Shown here: positions 9,070 through 17,568 of the stretch, piece by piece
How the letters are laid out: each line of letters begins with the position of its first letter
How positions within the stretch are numbered: the first letter of the stretch is position 1
Assembly: GCF_000960975.1 (NCBI RefSeq)
Contig: NZ_CP010803.1
Coordinates: 496,001 to 560,000, forward strand
Direction of reading: 5' to 3'
DNA length: 64,000 nucleotides
Source of the DNA: Martelella endophytica
Lineage (GTDB): Bacteria > Pseudomonadota > Alphaproteobacteria > Rhizobiales > Rhizobiaceae
Notes under the pieces: generated by a model
The model's input: the letters and a program-made list of their open reading frames with translations, nothing else
Told to the model about the DNA's origin: nothing
Databases searched by the model: none
Position numbers and translations under genes: made by a program

Positions 9070-9092
9070 GACGGGAATGGTATCCCGTCATG
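9059..9092 (-). terminator. Hairpin with U-run after rpmJ, overlapping the next gene's start codon
   Basis: CATGACGGGA (9067-9076) pairs perfectly with TCCCGTCATG (9083-9092). On the minus strand it is followed by CGC and five T (9059-9063). It fits an intrinsic terminator for rpmJ. The second arm contains the ATG of the downstream TPR gene and the U-run encodes its first Phe codons. Confidence 0.7.
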
Positions 9093-9123
9093 GCAAAACG
9101 TCAAACAGTTTTCGCAGCTGCGA

Positions 9124-9249
9124 TCAGCCCTGGCGAGCCTTGAAGCGCGGGTTCTGCTTGTTGATGATGTAGACGCGGCCCTTGCGGCGCACCAGACGGT
9201 TCTCGCGGTGGCGGGACTTGAGCGCCTTGAGCGAATTCTTGATCTTCAT
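9124..9249 (-). CDS. rpmJ: 50S ribosomal protein L36 (cysteine-free type)
   Basis: A 41-residue very basic protein beginning [18 protein letters not shown] and ending NPRFKARQG. It matches the longer L36 paralogue that lacks the zinc-binding cysteines (YkgO type), which is the form usual in rhizobia. It binds 23S rRNA late in large-subunit assembly. Because no zinc site is present, the protein suits zinc-poor conditions in species that carry both forms. The gene is short and stands alone between the TPR gene and purK. Confidence 0.95.
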   Translation of the reverse strand: MKIKNSLKALKSRHRENRLVRRKGRVYIINKQNPRFKARQG

Positions 9250-9311
9250 GTTTTCGATCCGCTGTTTGTGCCGCTCTCGACTGTCAAGTGAAGGCGGTCT
9301 GTTTCGGTAAT

Positions 9312-9337
9312 CAAAAGCGCACCCGGAAAGGTGCGCT
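9312..9337 (-). terminator. Rho-independent terminator of purEK
   Basis: Read on the minus strand, AAGCGCACC pairs with GGTGCGCTT around a six-base loop and runs into TTTTG. It lies 40 bases beyond the purK stop. Confidence 0.85.
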
Positions 9338-9376
9338 TGGCTGTGGCCGAGTTACTAGCGAATGACGGGCCCGGAG

Positions 9377-10441
9377 TCAACCGTTGCGGCGGCTTTCGAC
9401 CACCGTGACATGCCCCATCTTGCGTCCCGGCCGGCTTTCCGCCTTGCCGTAGAGATGAACCCGGGCGCCGGCCGTCTTCAGCCAGTCGGGCACCTTCTCC
9501 ATATCGTCGCCGATGATGTTGTGCATCACGCAGTCGGCGATGCGCGCCGGATCGACCAGCGGCAGACCGACGACGGCGCGGATATGCTGTTCGAACTGCG
9601 AGACCGCGCAGGCCGCCTCGCTCCAGTGGCCGGAATTATGCACGCGCGGCGCAAACTCGTTGGCAATCAGCCCGCCCTCGCGATCGACGAACAGCTCCAG
9701 CCCGAGCACGCCGACATAATCGAGCGCGCTCAACAGCCGCGCCGCATGGCCGCGGGCTTCGCTGGCCACGGCATCGGTAATCCGGGCCGGCACGCGCGAA
9801 ACCCGGAGAATACCCTCGCGGTGCTCGTTTTCGGCGGGATCGAAGCAGATCAGCGCTCCATCGAGACCGCGCGCCGCGATCACCGAAATCTCGCGCTCGA
9901 AATCGATCCATTCCTCGAAGATCGCCGGGGCTCCGGCAAGTGCGGCAAAGGCGGCCGCGGGGTCGTCCTCAGTGCCCGAGAACACCCATTGCCCCTTGCC
10001 GTCATAGCCGAAGCGGCGGGTCTTCAGCACCCCGCGTCCGCCGAAGGCTGCGAGGGCGGCCTTCAGGTCGTCGAGGTTGTCGACGGCACGAAACCCGGCA
10101 GTGGGAATACCGCAATCATTGAGGAAGGTCTTTTCCGTCAGCCGGTCCTGCGACACCGAAAGTGCCAGCGGCGGCGGATAGACCGGCCGGTCGGCGGCCA
10201 GACGGGTGGCGCTCTCCTCCGGCACGTTCTCGAACTCATAGGTAATGACATCTGAGCGCCGGGCGAGCTCGGCAAGCGCTTCTGCATCGTCATAGGCAGC
10301 GACGATATGGTGGTTGGCCACCTGTGCTGCCGGGCAATCGGCCTGAGGCTCCAGCACCACGGTGCGGATCGAAAGTCTGGCAGCCGCCATGGCCAGCATG
10401 CGGCCGAGCTGACCACCGCCGACGATACCTACGGTCTTCAT
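9377..10441 (-). CDS. purK: N5-carboxyaminoimidazole ribonucleotide synthase
   Basis: A 354-residue ATP-grasp enzyme that makes N5-CAIR from AIR, ATP and bicarbonate in purine synthesis. The N-terminal GGGQLGRMLAMAA motif, the LKTRRFGYDGKGQ nucleotide-binding segment near residue 145 and the catalytic NEFAPRVHNSGHW stretch are all visible. The frame is open another 52 codons upstream, but that part overlaps purE. MKTVGIVGGG is the family start, and its ATG at 10441 lies five bases after the purE stop. The enzyme works directly before PurE and is cotranscribed with it. Confidence 0.95.
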   Translation of the reverse strand: MKTVGIVGGGQLGRMLAMAAARLSIRTVVLEPQADCPAAQVANHHIVAAYDDAEALAELARRSDVITYEFENVPEESATRLAADRPVYPPPLALSVSQDRLTEKTFLNDCGIPTAGFRAVDNLDDLKAALAAFGGRGVLKTRRFGYDGKGQWVFSGTEDDPAAAFAALAGAPAIFEEWIDFEREISVIAARGLDGALICFDPAENEHREGILRVSRVPARITDAVASEARGHAARLLSALDYVGVLGLELFVDREGGLIANEFAPRVHNSGHWSEAACAVSQFEQHIRAVVGLPLVDPARIADCVMHNIIGDDMEKVPDWLKTAGARVHLYGKAESRPGRKMGHVTVVESRRNG

Positions 10442-10445
10442 TTGC

Positions 10446-10949
10446 TTATTCGTCCTTGTCGATGGGATATTCGGCGATGCTGGCCGACTGGCGGGCGCGA
10501 TAATCATCGAGCCTGCCGGCAAGATCGGGATCTGCAAGCGCCAGAACCGCGGCCGCAAGCAGCGCCGCGTTGACCGCGCCTGCCTTGCCGATGGCAAGCG
10601 TGCCCACGGGAATGCCGGCCGGCATCTGCACGATCGAAAGAAGGCTGTCCTGGCCCGACAGCGCGCGCGACTGCACCGGTACGCCGAAGACGGGAAGCGG
10701 GGTCAACGCCGCCAGCATGCCCGGCAGATGCGCAGCACCGCCGGCACCGGCGATGATCACTTGAAACCCCTCACCCCGCGCGCCACGGGCAAAGTCATAC
10801 ATCCGGTCCGGCGTGCGGTGCGCCGAGACGATGCGGGCATCGTAGTCAACTTCGAGGATATCCAGGATATCGGCGGCGTTCTTCATCGTTTCCCAGTCTG
10901 ACTGGGAGCCCATGACGATGGCGACTGGCGGGTTCATGATCGGGCTCAT
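10446..10949 (-). CDS. purE: N5-carboxyaminoimidazole ribonucleotide mutase
   Basis: A 167-residue class I PurE that moves the carboxyl group of N5-CAIR to give CAIR. Family motifs are GSQSDWETM, the phosphate-site SAHRTPDRM and [11 protein letters not shown], with the catalytic serine and histidine in place. ATG at 10949 was chosen because GGAAGG lies seven bases upstream; an in-frame ATG four codons later and an upstream open stretch of nine codons are less well placed. It is first gene of a purEK operon. The 271-base gap to the divergent DUF465 gene holds its promoter. Confidence 0.95.
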   Translation of the reverse strand: MSPIMNPPVAIVMGSQSDWETMKNAADILDILEVDYDARIVSAHRTPDRMYDFARGARGEGFQVIIAGAGGAAHLPGMLAALTPLPVFGVPVQSRALSGQDSLLSIVQMPAGIPVGTLAIGKAGAVNAALLAAAVLALADPDLAGRLDDYRARQSASIAEYPIDKDE

Positions 10950-11141
10950 CTGCCTTCCGTTCCGGCGTGTTTCCAATTCGGGCGAAACCGGGACAGGGCC
11001 GGCGTCTTGTCCGGCAAATCACCGGCCTGAATGGCCTTAGCATCATTCGTTTTCGGAGAAAAGCGAGGCTACGAGGCGTGGTAGCGCACACATCGAAAAT
11101 GCCGCCGGAATTTCACATTTCGGCCTTCGACAAGCGTGCGG

Positions 11142-11171
11142 AAACATGTCATTCTTTTATTGCAAACATGT
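11142..11171. promoter_or_regulatory. Two AAACATGT boxes upstream of the DUF465 gene
   Basis: AAACATGT occurs at 11142-11149 and again at 11164-11171, a 22-base period that puts both on the same DNA face. Each contains the self-complementary ACATGT. The boxes lie 50-80 bases before the DUF465 ATG in a divergent promoter region. A regulator site is an inference. Confidence 0.35.
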
Positions 11172-11220
11172 GACGAAGCCGCCGGATACGGCGACAACAA
11201 GCAAAGGAAGGACGTGTGAA

Positions 11221-11388
11221 ATGACTGTTCAGACTCACCTTGCCGCTCTTGAGGAAAAACATTCCGCGCTTGAGAGGAGATTGCAAAACGTAATGTCCTC
11301 ACCGTCCAGCCATGACGATGAAATCGTCGATATCAAACGCAGGAAACTGCAGCTGAAAGACGAAATGGAGCGTCTCCAGCAGAACTGA
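11221..11388 (+). CDS. DUF465 (YdcH-like) small coiled-coil protein
   Basis: A 55-residue highly charged protein (starts MTVQTHLAALEEKHSALE) with the DUF465 pattern: a helix with LxxKHxxLExxL heptads, then a turn rich in Ser/Asp, then IKRRKLQLKDEMERL. It should form an antiparallel helical hairpin. GGAAGGA at 11206-11212 supports the ATG at 11221. The family is widespread in proteobacteria with no settled role. It is monocistronic and ends at a strong terminator. Confidence 0.88.
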   Translation: MTVQTHLAALEEKHSALERRLQNVMSSPSSHDDEIVDIKRRKLQLKDEMERLQQN

Positions 11389-11411
11389 TCCCCCACCCGT
11401 TTCACGCATTC

Positions 11412-11447
11412 GCCCCGGCCTCCCCCTGCCGGGGCGTTTGTTTTTTG
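11412..11447 (+). terminator. Rho-independent terminator of the DUF465 gene
   Basis: CGCCCCGGC (11412-11420) pairs with GCCGGGGCG (11429-11437), followed by TTTGTTTTTT. Confidence 0.88.
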
Positions 11448-11473
11448 GACCTCCGCGCAAACAGGGGAACAAT

Positions 11474-11492
11474 GGCCTGACGCGTTCAGGCC
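11474..11492 (-). terminator. Weak hairpin after the small unknown gene
   Basis: GGCCTGA and TCAGGCC pair around CGCGT, followed on the minus strand by ATTGTTCC. The U-content is poor, so termination here is uncertain. Confidence 0.3.
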
Positions 11493-11525
11493 ACCGGCCA
11501 AAGTCGATCCGACATCAATGGAGGC

Positions 11526-11876
11526 TCAAGGCTCCGGTTTCTCCGGCTTCTTCATCACGCCGACCCGGATCATCACCTCGTTCGGAATATCGTAGGTCGC
11601 CTTCAGGTGATGGTCGGTGCGAAGTCCGAGATAATCGCGCTGGATGAACAGCGCGAAGGCGCGGTCGGCGGCCTGCTGCACCAGTTCGTCGCGATCCTGG
11701 TTGGAGCCCGGCGTCTCGTCATGGCGCTTGAGCGCGGCAAGCGCCTCCTCGAGCTGCCGCCCGATCCGCCCCAGCGCCTGCGCCGTCTCCTGCATGATCT
11801 CGTATTGCAGCGCATCGAGATTGGGATCGAGCGGTTTGCTGTCCGTTCCGGGCAATATCGGTGTCGTCTTCGCCAT
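11526..11876 (-). CDS. Small conserved-type protein of unknown function
   Basis: A 116-residue soluble acidic/basic protein starting MAKTTPILPGTDSKPLDPN. Residues 20-65 form a likely long helix (ALQYEIMQETAQALGRIGRQ), and the C terminus PNEVMIRVGVMKKPEKPEP looks like a strand plus tail. GGGAAGG directly upstream fits the ATG at 11876; an earlier in-frame ATG lies five codons upstream. It begins 16 bases after the protease stop, so both are probably one transcript. I do not recognise the family with confidence. Confidence 0.75.
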   Translation of the reverse strand: MAKTTPILPGTDSKPLDPNLDALQYEIMQETAQALGRIGRQLEEALAALKRHDETPGSNQDRDELVQQAADRAFALFIQRDYLGLRTDHHLKATYDIPNEVMIRVGVMKKPEKPEP

Positions 11877-11892
11877 AACCTTCCCTTCCATA

Positions 11893-13704
11893 TCACCCTC
11901 TCAACATCGGAAAGCGTGGGGGGAAGATCAAGAGCTTGTTGCGGAAAGGCCGCGCTCGGTAGCACTCGATAAGAACCGTAGCGGCGGCCAGCAACTCGGC
12001 AAGGTCCTCGGGGGCAAGAACGATATCGGCATCCGACTGTTTGATCTCGATCCCGTTGGCTTCCGCGAAGATACGCGCAATACTGCCGCGCACGCCGAAA
12101 TTGACGTTCTGGGGCAGGTCACCTCGGATGTCGGCCACATAGAGGCTGTTCATCTTGGAAACCACGACGCCAACGATCTGCCCATGGCTGTCAACAATCG
12201 GCCCGCCTGAATTACCCGCCTGGACGGGGGCGGTGATCTGCAGGCGGGTCGCGTCATTGTCCATACCCTTCAGAGCGGAAACAGAACCGCGCGTCACATT
12301 TAGCGCATCCAGAAGCCCGTTCAGAGGATAGCCAGCTACCGTCACGTCGCTATTTAGCCGCACCGGCTTTACGGCAAAGGCAAGAGGCGCAGCTGAAGCG
12401 GGAAGTCCGGCTTCGACCGTGACCACGGCAAGATCAAACTGCTCATCCGTAGCGCCCAGACGCGCTGGCGTACCATCAACAGCCAACCGGCTGCAGCCTG
12501 CGACCACATGCTCATTGGTCATGACGCTTCCTGCATCGTTGATATAGAAGCCGCTTCCCGATGCTTTAGGTGAGAGAAGATCGGGCTTGTCCGGCGCTCT
12601 GCTGGCTTCCACGACGGGAGGAACGGTCTGGTCAGGATCGCTCTCCCTGACGTCCGACAAGGCGTCGAGCGTAGCCTGCAGATAGCCCATTAGCGCGCCG
12701 CCGGGCGGGATGGTGAGATCAGCTTGAGGATCTAGCTGATAGCTGGCGATAAGTAGGTTCGCGATCCGGTGCCCACTCTCTCCTTGCGAGGTAAAAAGCG
12801 CCGCGCGGGCAAAGCCCGAACCGCCGCCAAAATCACTCCGCTGATAAACCCAAATATCTGCGCCGGAAAAGGATGTCACCCAGAAGCCGTCGTTGCGAAC
12901 GACGTAGGGAGGCTCCCGGAAATTTTTGGCGGCAGCTGCCTGCAATTTGTGATGAACATCCATCGCTGACGCGTTACTCATCGACGTCAGCATCACGTCA
13001 AAACTGCCGTCGTTCGCCTCAAGTTTCAATGTTATGCCGCTATCTTCTGCGGCGTGAACCAGATCGAACGGCAGTTGCATCGAAACGCGCAAATCCGGAT
13101 CGTAGTAGAGCCCCCAACCGCCGGCCTCCAGCATTTCGCTTCCCGTCGCCGCCAAAAGGGCCGCGTGCAGATTTGACGGCAGCTCCTTATATTCCCGCAC
13201 CGACCAACGCTCAAACGCAGACTGCGATATCTGCCCCCACTGCCCGTCAAGCCGGCCGTCATAGTCCCCGGCAAGCGCGAGGGCCGCCTGCAGAAAACGC
13301 TTCTCGGCAATGCTCAACCGGCGCGCATCAAATTCCGCAAAAAGGCTATTGGCATCAAGCAGGGGTGGGTCTTTGCGCAGGTCGGTCGGCCAGACCGGCT
13401 CGACGAAGCCTTTGCCGCTCGAGCAAAAGGAATCTTTCGGGATCAGTCCTTTCGCCTTACGCCATGTCAGCAAATCCGGCGCACCATCCTTCGGAAGGGT
13501 GTCGGCAACAAGCGCATACCAGCCGTTCTGCGTCAGGTAGATAGCCGAGATTCTGTAGCTTGTATTGATGGCGCGGTACTGCTGAGCCTCAGCGAGCGTC
13601 GGCCTTGAGGCCACGACGACCGCACACCGATCAGTCGGCACATATTGACCGAAAGCGGTTCCCGCCAGAGAGAACAAGAAACAAAAAAATAAAAGAAAGC
13701 GCAT
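11893..13704 (-). CDS. Secreted trypsin-like serine protease with a peptidoglycan-binding-like segment
   Basis: A 603-residue exported protein. The start at 13704 gives a classical signal peptide (MRFLLFFCFLFSLAGTAFG); the frame is open another 27 codons upstream without a signal. Residues 130-175 resemble a peptidoglycan-binding helical repeat (ALALAGDYDGRLDGQWG). The C-terminal third is a chymotrypsin-fold protease with the triad His399 (TNEHVVAG), Asp424 (EQFDLAVV) and Ser499 (QAGNSGGPIVD). No PDZ domain follows, unlike DegP. The central region (175-370) is not recognised. It is probably a periplasmic or envelope protease. The gene has its own promoter region after the rpsA terminator and is followed by the small unknown. 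Confidence 0.82.
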   Translation of the reverse strand: MRFLLFFCFLFSLAGTAFGQYVPTDRCAVVVASRPTLAEAQQYRAINTSYRISAIYLTQNGWYALVADTLPKDGAPDLLTWRKAKGLIPKDSFCSSGKGFVEPVWPTDLRKDPPLLDANSLFAEFDARRLSIAEKRFLQAALALAGDYDGRLDGQWGQISQSAFERWSVREYKELPSNLHAALLAATGSEMLEAGGWGLYYDPDLRVSMQLPFDLVHAAEDSGITLKLEANDGSFDVMLTSMSNASAMDVHHKLQAAAAKNFREPPYVVRNDGFWVTSFSGADIWVYQRSDFGGGSGFARAALFTSQGESGHRIANLLIASYQLDPQADLTIPPGGALMGYLQATLDALSDVRESDPDQTVPPVVEASRAPDKPDLLSPKASGSGFYINDAGSVMTNEHVVAGCSRLAVDGTPARLGATDEQFDLAVVTVEAGLPASAAPLAFAVKPVRLNSDVTVAGYPLNGLLDALNVTRGSVSALKGMDNDATRLQITAPVQAGNSGGPIVDSHGQIVGVVVSKMNSLYVADIRGDLPQNVNFGVRGSIARIFAEANGIEIKQSDADIVLAPEDLAELLAAATVLIECYRARPFRNKLLIFPPRFPMLRG

Positions 13705-13783
13705 GCCGACCCCACTGCATCTTTCCAACTGATCGTGCACGCGTTCATCGCTGAAAATCAAGCAGAGTCGCACATACCCAAAC

Positions 13784-13815
13784 AAAAAACCGCCGGGCGT
13801 TGCCGCCCGGCGGTT
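13784..13815 (-). terminator. Rho-independent terminator of rpsA
   Basis: On the minus strand CCGCCGGGCG and CGCCCGGCGG pair perfectly around a stable GCAA tetraloop (13800-13803) and run into TTTTTTG. Confidence 0.92.
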
Positions 13816-13839
13816 CGATATTCAAAGGGTAAGCGAGGC

Positions 13840-15546
13840 TTACTGGTCGTCGCGGTTCTTCAGCGCGGCACCCAGGATGTCGCCGAGCGAAGCGCCGCTG
13901 TCGGACGAGCCGAACTGTGCAACAGCTTCCTTCTCCTCGGCGATTTCAAGCGCCTTGATGGAGAGCATGACCTTGCGGTCGCGCTTGGAGAAGTTGGTGA
14001 CGCGGGCGTCGAAGACCTGGCCGACCGAGAAACGCTCGGGGCGCTGCTCGTCGCGGTCGCGGGCGAGATCCGAACGACGGATGAACGAGGTGATGTCGTC
14101 GTGGTTGACGAGCTTCACTTCGACGCCACCATCATTGGTCGCCGTGACCTCGCACGAGACGACCGCACCCTTGCGCAGGTCGCCGGAAGCAGCCGCTTCC
14201 GTCAGTGCGTCCTTGCCGAGCTGCTTGATACCGAGCGAGATACGCTCCTTCTCGATATCGACGTCGAGAACGACGGCCTTGACGATGTCGCCCTTGTTGT
14301 ACTCCTCGATGACCTGTTCGCCCGGACGGTTCCAGTCGAGGTCGGAGAGGTGCACCATGCCGTCAACGTCGCCTTCGAGACCGATGAACAGGCCGAACTC
14401 GGTCTTGTTCTTGATCTCGCCTTCAACAACCGTGCCGGACGGATGCGAGAAGGAGAAGGCTTCCCAGGGGTTCTCGAGCGTCTGCTTGAGGCCGAGGGAG
14501 ATGCGGCGCTTGGCCGGATCGACTTCGAGAACGACAACGTCGACTTCCTGGCTCGTGGACAGGATCTTGCCGGGGTGTACGTTCTTCTTGGTCCAGGACA
14601 TTTCCGAAATGTGGATCAGGCCTTCGATGCCCGGCTCCAGCTCGACGAACGCACCGTAATCGGTGATGTTCGTGACGGTACCGGTGATCTTCTTGCCTTC
14701 CGGATACTTCGCGGAAATGCCATCCCACGGGTCGGCTTCCAGCTGCTTCATGCCCAGGGAAATGCGGTGCGTTTCCTGGTTGATGCGGATGATCTGGACC
14801 TTGACCTGCTGGCCGATGGTCAGAAGCTCGGTCGGGTGGTTGACGCGGCGCCATGCCATGTCGGTGACGTGCAGCAGGCCGTCGATGCCGCCGAGATCCA
14901 CGAATGCGCCGTAATCGGTGATGTTCTTGACGACACCTTCGACAACCTGGCCTTCTTCGAGGTTCTGAACGATTTCCGAACGCTGTTCCGCACGGCTTTC
15001 CTCAAGAACGGTCCGGCGCGAAACGACGATGTTGCCGCGGCGCTTGTCCATCTTCAGGATTTCGAACGGCTGCGGCGTGTGCATCAGCGGCGATACGTCA
15101 CGGATCGGACGGATATCGACCTGCGAACGCGGCAGGAAGGCAATCGCACCGTCGAGGTCGACCGTGAAGCCGCCCTTGACCTGGTTGAAGATCAGGCCTT
15201 CGACGCGCTCGCCGGCTTCGAACTTGGCTTCGAGCTTGACCCAGGCTTCCTCGCGGCGAGCCTTTTCGCGCGAAAGAACAGCCTCGCCCAGCGCGTTTTC
15301 GATGCGCTCGACATAGACTTCGACTTCGTCGCCGACGTTGAGTTCGCCGTCCTTGCCCTTCGCGCCGAATTCCTTCAGCGGCACGCGGCCTTCGACCTTG
15401 AGGCCGACATCGATGATGGCGACGTCCTTTTCAATGGCCGTGACGAGGCCCTTGGCAACATAACCTTCCGCGAGATCGTTATTTGCGCCGAAGGACTCTT
15501 CGAGCATCGCGGCAAAATCGTCGCGGGTGGGGGTATCTGCAGTCAT
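13840..15546 (-). CDS. rpsA: 30S ribosomal protein S1
   Basis: A 568-residue protein with six S1 (OB-fold) repeats, starting near residues 24, 111, 198, 283, 370 and 457. Repeats 3 and 4 carry the typical KNITDYGAFVDL / TNITDYGAFVEL motif. The first two repeats anchor S1 to the ribosome through S2. The later ones bind mRNA leaders and unfold them for initiation. It follows cmk on the same strand, the usual order in proteobacteria. The 165-base cmk-rpsA gap is the likely promoter and autogenous control leader. The C terminus ends in a short disordered tail. Confidence 0.97.
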   Translation of the reverse strand: MTADTPTRDDFAAMLEESFGANNDLAEGYVAKGLVTAIEKDVAIIDVGLKVEGRVPLKEFGAKGKDGELNVGDEVEVYVERIENALGEAVLSREKARREEAWVKLEAKFEAGERVEGLIFNQVKGGFTVDLDGAIAFLPRSQVDIRPIRDVSPLMHTPQPFEILKMDKRRGNIVVSRRTVLEESRAEQRSEIVQNLEEGQVVEGVVKNITDYGAFVDLGGIDGLLHVTDMAWRRVNHPTELLTIGQQVKVQIIRINQETHRISLGMKQLEADPWDGISAKYPEGKKITGTVTNITDYGAFVELEPGIEGLIHISEMSWTKKNVHPGKILSTSQEVDVVVLEVDPAKRRISLGLKQTLENPWEAFSFSHPSGTVVEGEIKNKTEFGLFIGLEGDVDGMVHLSDLDWNRPGEQVIEEYNKGDIVKAVVLDVDIEKERISLGIKQLGKDALTEAAASGDLRKGAVVSCEVTATNDGGVEVKLVNHDDITSFIRRSDLARDRDEQRPERFSVGQVFDARVTNFSKRDRKVMLSIKALEIAEEKEAVAQFGSSDSGASLGDILGAALKNRDDQ

Positions 15547-15711
15547 GAAAACTCCTGGTATGCGTCGGCTCGAAAGCCTGACGCCATGCGCCGGTGGCTG
15601 GTGTTGATCAAAGCTCTCGCTGCATCCCTTCTCCCCCTTGTTTCAGGAAAAGAAGCATTCCGGCGCGTGGATGCTGGCGGGAACTCTTATAGTCTGCGGG
15701 CGAACCCGCTC

Positions 15712-16350
15712 TCATGCATTTCGGTCAAGCCGAGCGTCTATATAAGACAGAGCGGCCTGAAACGCGGCCTCTATACCCATTTTGGACGTATCAAGCAAGT
15801 GCGCATCGGCCGCCGGACGCAAAGGACTGTCGGCGCGGCCCATGTCGCGGGCGTCTCGGCGCTCGACATCCTGCAGTATCGTTTCGAAATCGGCGCTACC
15901 ACCACGGGCAACAATCTCGTCATATCGGCGTCGCGCGCGAACTTCGGCATCGGCCGTGACATAAAGTTTCGCCGGGGCATCCGGACAGACCACCGTACCG
16001 ATGTCGCGGCCATCGAGAACGGCGCCCTTGCCGGTTTCGGCGAAGCGGCGTTGCGCGGCAACGAGGGCTGTGCGCACCGAAGGCATCGCCGCCACCTTCG
16101 AGGCAACCTCGCCGATCTCGTGGGCGGAAAGCACGTTGCGGTCAAGCGCGGAAAGATCGATGGCGCCAGCCATTTCGGCGGCAATTGTCTCGTCATCGAG
16201 CGGCTTGCCGGCATCGAGCAGCGCCTTGGCGGTGGCGCGATAGGTGAGGCCGGTATCGAGATGCGGCAGACCGTAATGGGCGGCGAGCTTGCGCGCCAGC
16301 GTTCCCTTTCCGGCTGCCGCCGGCCCGTCGATTGCGATCACCAGTGCCAT
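15712..16350 (-). CDS. cmk: Cytidylate kinase
   Basis: A 212-residue nucleotide kinase that phosphorylates CMP and dCMP. The P-loop [14 protein letters not shown] lies at residues 6-19, followed by the [10 protein letters not shown] substrate segment. [14 protein letters not shown] (from about residue 112) and the LID-region [14 protein letters not shown] are diagnostic. It lies upstream of rpsA. The aroA gene that often precedes cmk in alphaproteobacteria is absent here; a DUF4167 gene lies upstream instead. Confidence 0.96.
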   Translation of the reverse strand: MALVIAIDGPAAAGKGTLARKLAAHYGLPHLDTGLTYRATAKALLDAGKPLDDETIAAEMAGAIDLSALDRNVLSAHEIGEVASKVAAMPSVRTALVAAQRRFAETGKGAVLDGRDIGTVVCPDAPAKLYVTADAEVRARRRYDEIVARGGSADFETILQDVERRDARDMGRADSPLRPAADAHLLDTSKMGIEAAFQAALSYIDARLDRNA

Positions 16351-16460
16351 GATACCGTCCCGTTGCGCTTCCCAGCCGTCACCGGCCGATCCGCAAGTGC
16401 CATAAAGGCTTTCTGGGAAAAATGAAACCGCATCACCATCCGGAAACGCTTCTGGCGCGC

Positions 16461-16496
16461 GAAAACGAAACGGGCCCGACCTTTCAGCCGGACCCG
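16461..16496 (-). terminator. Terminator after the DUF4167 gene
   Basis: A ten-base stem with two G-U pairs (16471-16480 with 16487-16496), followed on the minus strand by TTTCGTTTTC. It lies 25 bases beyond the stop. Confidence 0.65.
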
Positions 16497-16520
16497 CAGA
16501 TCATTTCGAAGCGAATACGC

Positions 16521-17252
16521 TTATTCCGAAGCGGCGTCGGCCATGGCCGGCTTTTCGCTGGCGTCATTGTCCTTGGCTTCAGCCTTCGGCGCGCGGCGAC
16601 GGCGGGCCGGCTTCTTCGGCGCCTCGCCCTCATCGGCGGAGGCATCGGCTTCGGCGGCGGCGCTGTCATTGCCGGCGTTTTCACCTGCGGCTTCGGCGGC
16701 GGCGCGCTTGGTGCGGCGCGGGCGGGAAGCGGCGGCCGAACGGCGGCGCCCCTTCTCGACCGGCTGACCATCTGCCTCTTCGGCAGCGACTTCGGCCGGC
16801 GTGCCGTCGATCACCGGCTGCGGGCCGTCGGCATCGACCGATGCTTCCTGGCGGCGCGGCTGCTGATCGCGGCGCTCATTGCGCTCGTTGCGGTCATTGC
16901 CCTGGTTGTTGTTGCGGGCGGACGAGGCGTTGTTGTTGTCGTCCTCGTCATCATTGTCGCGATCGTCGCGCTGATAGCGCTCCTGCAACTGGGCCTGCGC
17001 GGAGGCGATGATGCGATTGTAATGTTCGGCGTGCTGGAGATAGTTCTCCGCCATCACCCGGTCGCCGGCACTCTGCGCATCGCGAGCGAGCGACATGTAC
17101 TTCTCCGCGATATGCTGGGCTGTGCCGCGAACCTTCACATCAGGACCAGTACTGTCATAGGTCCGGGTCAACGGATTCGCGCCCTTGCGGTTGAAGTTGT
17201 TGTTATTATTACCGCGCCCGCGACCGCGTTTATTCTGCTGTCCTGACCTCAT
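16521..17252 (-). CDS. DUF4167 domain protein, low-complexity, probable RNA-associated
   Basis: A 243-residue protein. It starts with an RG/N-rich stretch (MRSGQQNKRGRGRGNNNNN). The compact DUF4167 domain follows at about residues 28-100 (VRGTAQHIAEKYMSLARDAQ, then AENYLQHAEHYNRII). After it comes a long disordered region with alternating Asn/Asp, Arg/Gln and Ala/Glu/Lys-Arg tracts. The domain is largely confined to alphaproteobacteria and sits beside prmC-prfA in rhizobia, as here. Its role is unknown; the RG-rich start and basic tail suggest nucleic acid binding, which is inference. Confidence 0.9.
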   Translation of the reverse strand: MRSGQQNKRGRGRGNNNNNFNRKGANPLTRTYDSTGPDVKVRGTAQHIAEKYMSLARDAQSAGDRVMAENYLQHAEHYNRIIASAQAQLQERYQRDDRDNDDEDDNNNASSARNNNQGNDRNERNERRDQQPRRQEASVDADGPQPVIDGTPAEVAAEEADGQPVEKGRRRSAAASRPRRTKRAAAEAAGENAGNDSAAAEADASADEGEAPKKPARRRRAPKAEAKDNDASEKPAMADAASE

Positions 17253-17568
17253 GAGATAGTCACCTGAATTTTCTGTTTAAGGTCGAGCTACGCCATCAGC
17301 CGTGCGCGTGTCAGTCGGACACGGCGGCGCAGTCCCGCTGGCGAGGCCAAAGCCTGCTGCCATTCGTGGAATCTGAAAACCTGAATCACGCAAAAACCGG
17401 CAGGTCGCAATGAACCAACACTGGACGGAAAACCTAAGACTGCGGCTCGGAAACGAATCGCCGTTTCCCTCAGTCATCGCTTTGCGTGGGGGCAAACTAT
17501 AATGCTTGCCGGAAAAATCCAAGCCCTTTCTTCGCATGTTTTCAAAAAGCTTGCGCTGTTGCCGAGCA
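17253..17568. other. 316-base gap between prmC and the DUF4167 gene
   Basis: No supported gene, terminator or repeat is seen. It should contain the DUF4167 promoter and any 3' end of prmC. The open frames here lack a ribosome-binding site and coding-like codon use. Confidence 0.5.

Noticed and set aside
13735..16425. An 896-codon plus-strand frame opposite rpsA and cmk
   Set aside because: Antisense shadow of rpsA and cmk; it crosses the rpsA terminator and the intergenic leader and has no homology-like motifs.
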